DNA of 64,000 nucleotides from Dichetophora obliterata (lineage: Eukaryota; Arthropoda; Insecta; Diptera; Sciomyzidae). Positions 59,601 to 64,000 of the stretch are shown here, piece by piece; position 1 is the stretch's first letter, and the number at the start of each line of letters is the position of its first letter. The notes beneath the pieces were generated by a model. The model was not told where the DNA came from. It did no database searches and saw nothing but the letters and a program-made list of their open reading frames with translations. The position numbers were made by a program, and so were the translations under genes. Where the stretch lies: positions 34,549,563 to 34,613,562 of the forward strand of contig OY986437.1 of assembly GCA_963920525.1 (NCBI GenBank), given 5' to 3'.

Positions 59601-62330
59601 TTTACATTTTTACAGTTTCTTAGAACCCAATAGCTTTTTGATAAAAACAAATATCTTATTAACATGAGCCTCTAAATCTAAGTGATTTATTACTATAGAG
59701 ATATCAAAAGTTTGTTGAAATTCCTCTTTTTCATGGCAAAATAATGTAAGCAATGCGCTGCTTTTCTCAAAGCCAGCCAACCGTGTATCCTTTTAACTTT
59801 TGAACATTTTCTATCTACAACACTTTCAAAGCGATTTAAGAAAGAGTTGAACGAACACTCCCCACATCATACAATATATATATTTATTTATTGTCAGTGT
59901 TGCTTTGGCAAACTGCTTTCAATTTTTGTGATATATTTCTAATTATAAAGCCAAATACTTTAAAGCTGAGCTTATATAAGATAAACAAACTCAAAAACAT
60001 GCGAAGCTTCATGCGAATTACAGAAAGATGTAAAGATAAAAATTGTGAAGATGCAGTCTTTGGCGTGCAAGTTGTAGCTTATGGCATATTTTTATCAAAG
60101 TTAACTGACAACTTTTTCTCGCGTTTGCTGGCAACAAAAAAAGAAAAAAAAATAAATTTTAAGCATTTGACATTCATTCGTGCAGCAAACTGCGAAAATC
60201 AGCGTCAGCAAAAAACAAAAACATTACAGAGACAGGAAAAAAATCAATATTTCACGCTAGAGACAAGTTAGTGGGAAATTTTTAATAAAAAAAAAACTGT
60301 AATTGCTGGAAAATAAAAGAAAATAAGCTTGAACTCGTGTAAAGTAAAAGAAAAATCAAGAAATTGCTGTTTTGCAAATATGGAAAGCGGATGAAATATA
60401 TGATGAAGAAGCAGAAGAAATAAATGAAGACGCTACCAAACAAGCTCGTGCCATTGAGAAACTTTGGAATAGTTGTATGACTAGTCAAGCAAATGGTCGA
60501 GTTTTGGTAACAAGAAAAACCGCATATGTAGTAAACGCATGAAAGCACATTTTTTGTCGAAAGTAAGAGGACCATTTGTTTATTTTTAATGAACAAGTTA
60601 TTTATTGGCCATTTTTTGGAAATAAATGTTTCCTATCAATAAGGCTAGGAAATAAGAAAGAGCATTGTAAAGAAAGACTATACAAAAATATTGATAAGCG
60701 TTCATCTTAAGTACATACAAAAAGAAGTCTTTTTTTGTCATTATCATAAGTAAAGGTAAGTCCGCAGAGTGCTTGAAGCTTATAACAATAATTTCTTAAA
60801 CAACAAACATCTTTTAAAAACTTATCCGACAAGCAAAGCCTACGCAACATTGCACTTTTTAAAATATCTGACTAACTTCAATTTAGCTTTTCATTTAAAT
60901 AAAAATTTGTGATCATATGTGATTGCAGAAGACAAAATTTAAGGTTAAAAGGTGAAACGGTTAAAATTACCACTGTTAATAATTCGTTAAAGATGTAATC
61001 ATTTAAATAAATAAAATGGCATGTTGTTCGTTGGATGCCATTGCACTCATGAACGGCTCAACAGATTATTTTTTATTTTGTTAGTATTTAGTATTTAATT
61101 GGGAATAGTTTATAAAAATAACCATTTTGGCAAACCCCCTCTTACTGCCCATAAATCAATAAAGATTCTATCTTTTAGATGACTTTGGCTGAATTAGACC
61201 ATTATTGGATAATTTCGTTTGTACTGGTACAGAAATGATTAAAATTGAGTAGTAGACTAGGTTGTAGACTTTTTGGAGTAAGAAATGCTTTATGAAAAAA
61301 ATAAAGTTTGATATACAGCAATGGAAATAAAAATAGCATGCTATTCATACACTGCCTTTGTGCTCAAATAAGCTTAAATACAATTTAATCATTAGTTTTT
61401 TCAGTGAACTGGAAAATACTTGCATTATTTAATTTTAAGCATTCAAACTCAAGAGCAAAAAATGTGTTCAAACAAAATACATATATCGAAGCTCACTTGT
61501 AGAAAGGCCCTAAACGAAATTTTTAATAGTTCACTAGAGAAATAAATAACTATATATATATATATTTTTTACATACAGATCACCTTTTTTCAGACTTTTA
61601 AGATAAATGATAGCTTGTTGATCGAAAAATTGAACAAGCTTTTAATATATATGAGTATATTTAGGTGGTCTTAAAGAAAAATATTCAAATTAAAATATTC
61701 AGGTCAATTTTATAGAAATGAAAAAATAATGAAAGTGAAAGTTCTTATCGTTTCCATCTGTAACTTTTCCAATTCTTTAGAAACAAAAAATTTTTATATA
61801 CCGTAGAGAAGATCTGCTTATCTTTGAGAAAACGTTTTAAATTTTTAAATTTATTCCAAAACAGCAGAGTTTTGCAATTAATTTCACATGCACGTGACAA
61901 AAATCGGTTCTTAGGATAGATATCCAAATTGAGGGTGGAATTAAATAACCAAGTATGCAGTTATTTTATGTTTTACCAGGTCTAAAACCTCCACTAAGTC
62001 TTATGTTAAGTTTTTCGAATTTCTCTCATTTTGTTACACTTGTTTTAGTTATATGCAAGAAAATGTAAAAAAATTTTTAAGCAAAAATGTTTTTTTTTAA
62101 ATAAGTATTCAAGTTTACCCTAAAAAACGAGATATTCCACAAAACTTCTATAGACATAGTTTTGGCTCAAACTAAATATTTTTTAAAAGTCCTTTATCTC
62201 TTATCAAAAATTTTACATTTATGTCAAATAAAATAAATAATGTTTGTGGAAAGCTCATTAAAATCACTAAAATAGTTAAAATAAGCGAAACATTTGCTCT
62301 ACGCTGCTTTAGCAGCGATAAATATAAATA

Positions 62331-62356
62331 ACGTTTGTTTCTTAAGTCTTTTGATT
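62331..62356 (-). promoter_or_regulatory. GACTTAAG bipartite motif, copy 6 (reverse)
   Basis: Minus strand AATCAAAAGACTTAAG, AAAC, AAACGT. The only clear copy in the opposite orientation. Confidence 0.45.
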
Positions 62357-64000
62357 TGCACTGCAAATTAGCGATTGCATTACCTATGAGTAAACGACAA
62401 CTTATAACAACTTTTTTACTACTTCGGCTATGTCTTAATGCTTCTTAAGACTCAGCAAAAGTAGCCCTATACAACATTGCTTAACCCTTTAATTGCTGCG
62501 CCCCATTAGTTTATGGTGTTTCCGCCGGTAATTCAGCATAACTGCTATTTTCCGCCTCAAGTAATTGTAACTTCGACATTTTAAGCAGCTACTGTAGAGC
62601 TTAATATTTTTATTTCTTTTTCCTTTTTAACGCACAAAGTGCGTGGAAAAGCGCAATAAAAACAGTGCGCTCAAAACAAGTTACTTTTAACAAACAACTC
62701 AGCAAGCAGCGCATAATGTATGTCTAACAACTTTATAAAAATGTTGCAACTAAAATGTTGCAGCAACAAGCTGCACGCTAGGCATTGAAACATGTTAACG
62801 TCAACTTTGCACGATAGATAGCGGATTATAGCAATTAATTAGCAGCAGTCGGCCATGATTGAGTTTTAATCACAGCGGCCCAAAAAAGCGGCTAGCCTGC
62901 CTGTATGTACTTACGTATACATAATTAACAGTATTTTGCCTATATGTGTACAGTTTATATTTCATAATATTTTTAACTAGCTCTGCTAGCTGCATATCTT
63001 TGTCACTAATCCATACAACACACATCAAATTTGTTTGGAATGCATTATTTTGATAACGAAGTACGTTGACTGGCTAATTAGCCAAATAAAGCTACAATTC
63101 GGTATAAAATAATATTATTTTAATGCTTTTTTACAGCTACAAAATGTAAACATAACATATTTGTGGTGGCACGAAATTTTAGCTGGCTTAAACAGAAATA
63201 AAATTTGGTTTTAGCGGTTTGCAATTTTCTGCAAATTAATTCTTTAGGTTTTTGTAGGAAATTTTATATAGTTTTTTTTTTGCGTTTTTTACATAAACAA
63301 GTGTTGCTAACCGCATTACATTGTAATCAAAGCAGGAAGCTGGTATGTAGCTTAATCATTGGCTTTAGCTTTATTTTGTCAGCTGTTAAATCAGCATGTT
63401 CGGTAAATGTGTTTGGTGTCACTTTTGATGAGCTGTAAATTTTAAATACTTTTTCTACTATAGTAATAGTTTTCTACCATATTCATTCCATATTCATGTT
63501 AAATTCTTTCCTTATCAATTTCATTTTTTTAATTGCTTTTATCAGTATCTTGGTTAATATTTTTTGCTTTTCTCATGAATTTATTTTAGTTACTGCTTTG
63601 AGGTATAATAAATTTAGCTTGACGAATAGCAAACTGAGTTTGCAGTACTTTTGCAGATATTTGCAAATTCATATGCCTTGCCTTTCAACGTCTTCACTCT
63701 TAACCTCGACTCATCTTTCTAAATTTAAATGGTCACATTTTTTATTTTCTTTACAAAAGGAAAAAAAAACCAAAATAGTGGCATTAATTAAAACATGAGT
63801 TCTAGAATTTATTACTTTGTTTTGTACTTTTATTTCAATTCAATTGTATTTCAAGAAATAATTATCTGTTCAAAAAAGTTTTCTTTTGAAAAAAGTATTT
63901 TTTCACACTGGACAGCAGCCCAACAGCGGTCGAACAAGGTCCGAACAGACAAAAAAATTGAATATAGTCTAAGAAAAATCAAAAAGCATTTTCATCCAAA

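Larger units (their letters stand above)
52794..64000 (+). other. inferred first intron (continues beyond window)
   Basis: It starts GTGAGTTAATTC. Mostly unique AT-rich DNA with fewer mobile elements than 1-49 kb. Contents recorded separately: GACTTAAG motifs, a hairpin repeat with CTCF-like sites and a fold-back fragment. Simple sequence includes TGTCTGTCTGTCTATCTATA near 57083 and (TA)n near 61552. No open frame (e.g. 59891-60271, 126 codons) shows coding character or a matching phase 1 acceptor that I could defend. Confidence 0.45.

Noticed and set aside
59891..60271. 126-codon frame as a downstream exon of the 52-kb gene
   Set aside because: No phase-matched acceptor and no domain. Lys/Asn-rich composition is typical of AT-rich non-coding DNA.
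1..64000. CRISPR array, operons or ribosomal RNA
   Set aside because: No equal-spaced direct repeats with unique spacers, no clustered long reading frames and no rRNA sequence. The window is eukaryotic.

Overview
This is an AT-rich (roughly 70% A+T by eye) piece of an animal nuclear genome, almost certainly a higher (schizophoran) fly. A tephritid fruit fly is my best guess, from memory of similar elements. Supporting points are a fly-type start context (ACAAAATG) on the only convincing gene start, a tRNA-headed SINE with the GCCGTTCGGAGTCGG block I associate with fly genomes, a mariner relative, a Penelope-like element, and many small inverted-repeat elements. There is no bacterial-style gene organisation, rRNA, CRISPR array or intact tRNA gene. 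Most of the open frames in the window are chance.

Layout. 1-12 kb: unique AT-rich DNA with a 21-bp tandem repeat, a long inverted repeat with a 214-codon open frame, a fold-back element (4853-5620) and two tiny MITEs. 12-16 kb: the first of two copies of a MITE (12185-13008), then a nested 2.5-kb fold-back structure (13435-15945). 17-21 kb: a Helitron-like fragment, a TA-flanked MITE, a near-perfect 174-bp hairpin, a tRNA-like sequence with a GGAATGTTTCC minisatellite, and a hammerhead-ribozyme-like motif. 22-24.3 kb: a long degenerate TGAGCCAA array. 25.4-26.2 kb: unique DNA with a possible non-coding exon. 27-32.4 kb: Helitron-like repeats, the second MITE copy, a TA-flanked inverted-repeat element and a dead mariner. 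33.3-35.2 kb: a 70-bp minisatellite, then an unclassified inverted-repeat-bounded element. 36.5-37.5 kb: an LTR-like segment and a CpG-rich patch. 41.8-47.8 kb: a retroelement graveyard with hammerhead-like motifs, a 5'-truncated LINE, a Penelope-like element on the opposite strand, a fold-back element interrupted by a SINE with clear target-site duplications, and a second LINE remnant. 48.98-49.35 kb: a MITE with a perfect 8-bp target duplication.

The main host gene begins at about 52.18 kb on the + strand. It has a TATA box, a correctly spaced initiator, a 472-base leader with two short uORFs, and a first coding exon that encodes a signal peptide and ends at a strong GTGAGT donor. I cannot name the gene. 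The rest of the window (52.8-64 kb) appears to be its first intron. A bipartite motif of about 26 bp (AAAGACTTAAG, 3-4 bases, CRAACT) recurs five times on the + strand and once on the - strand between 51.6 and 62.4 kb, around this promoter and intron. With the hammerhead-like motif at 20.6 kb, it is the least explained signal here.
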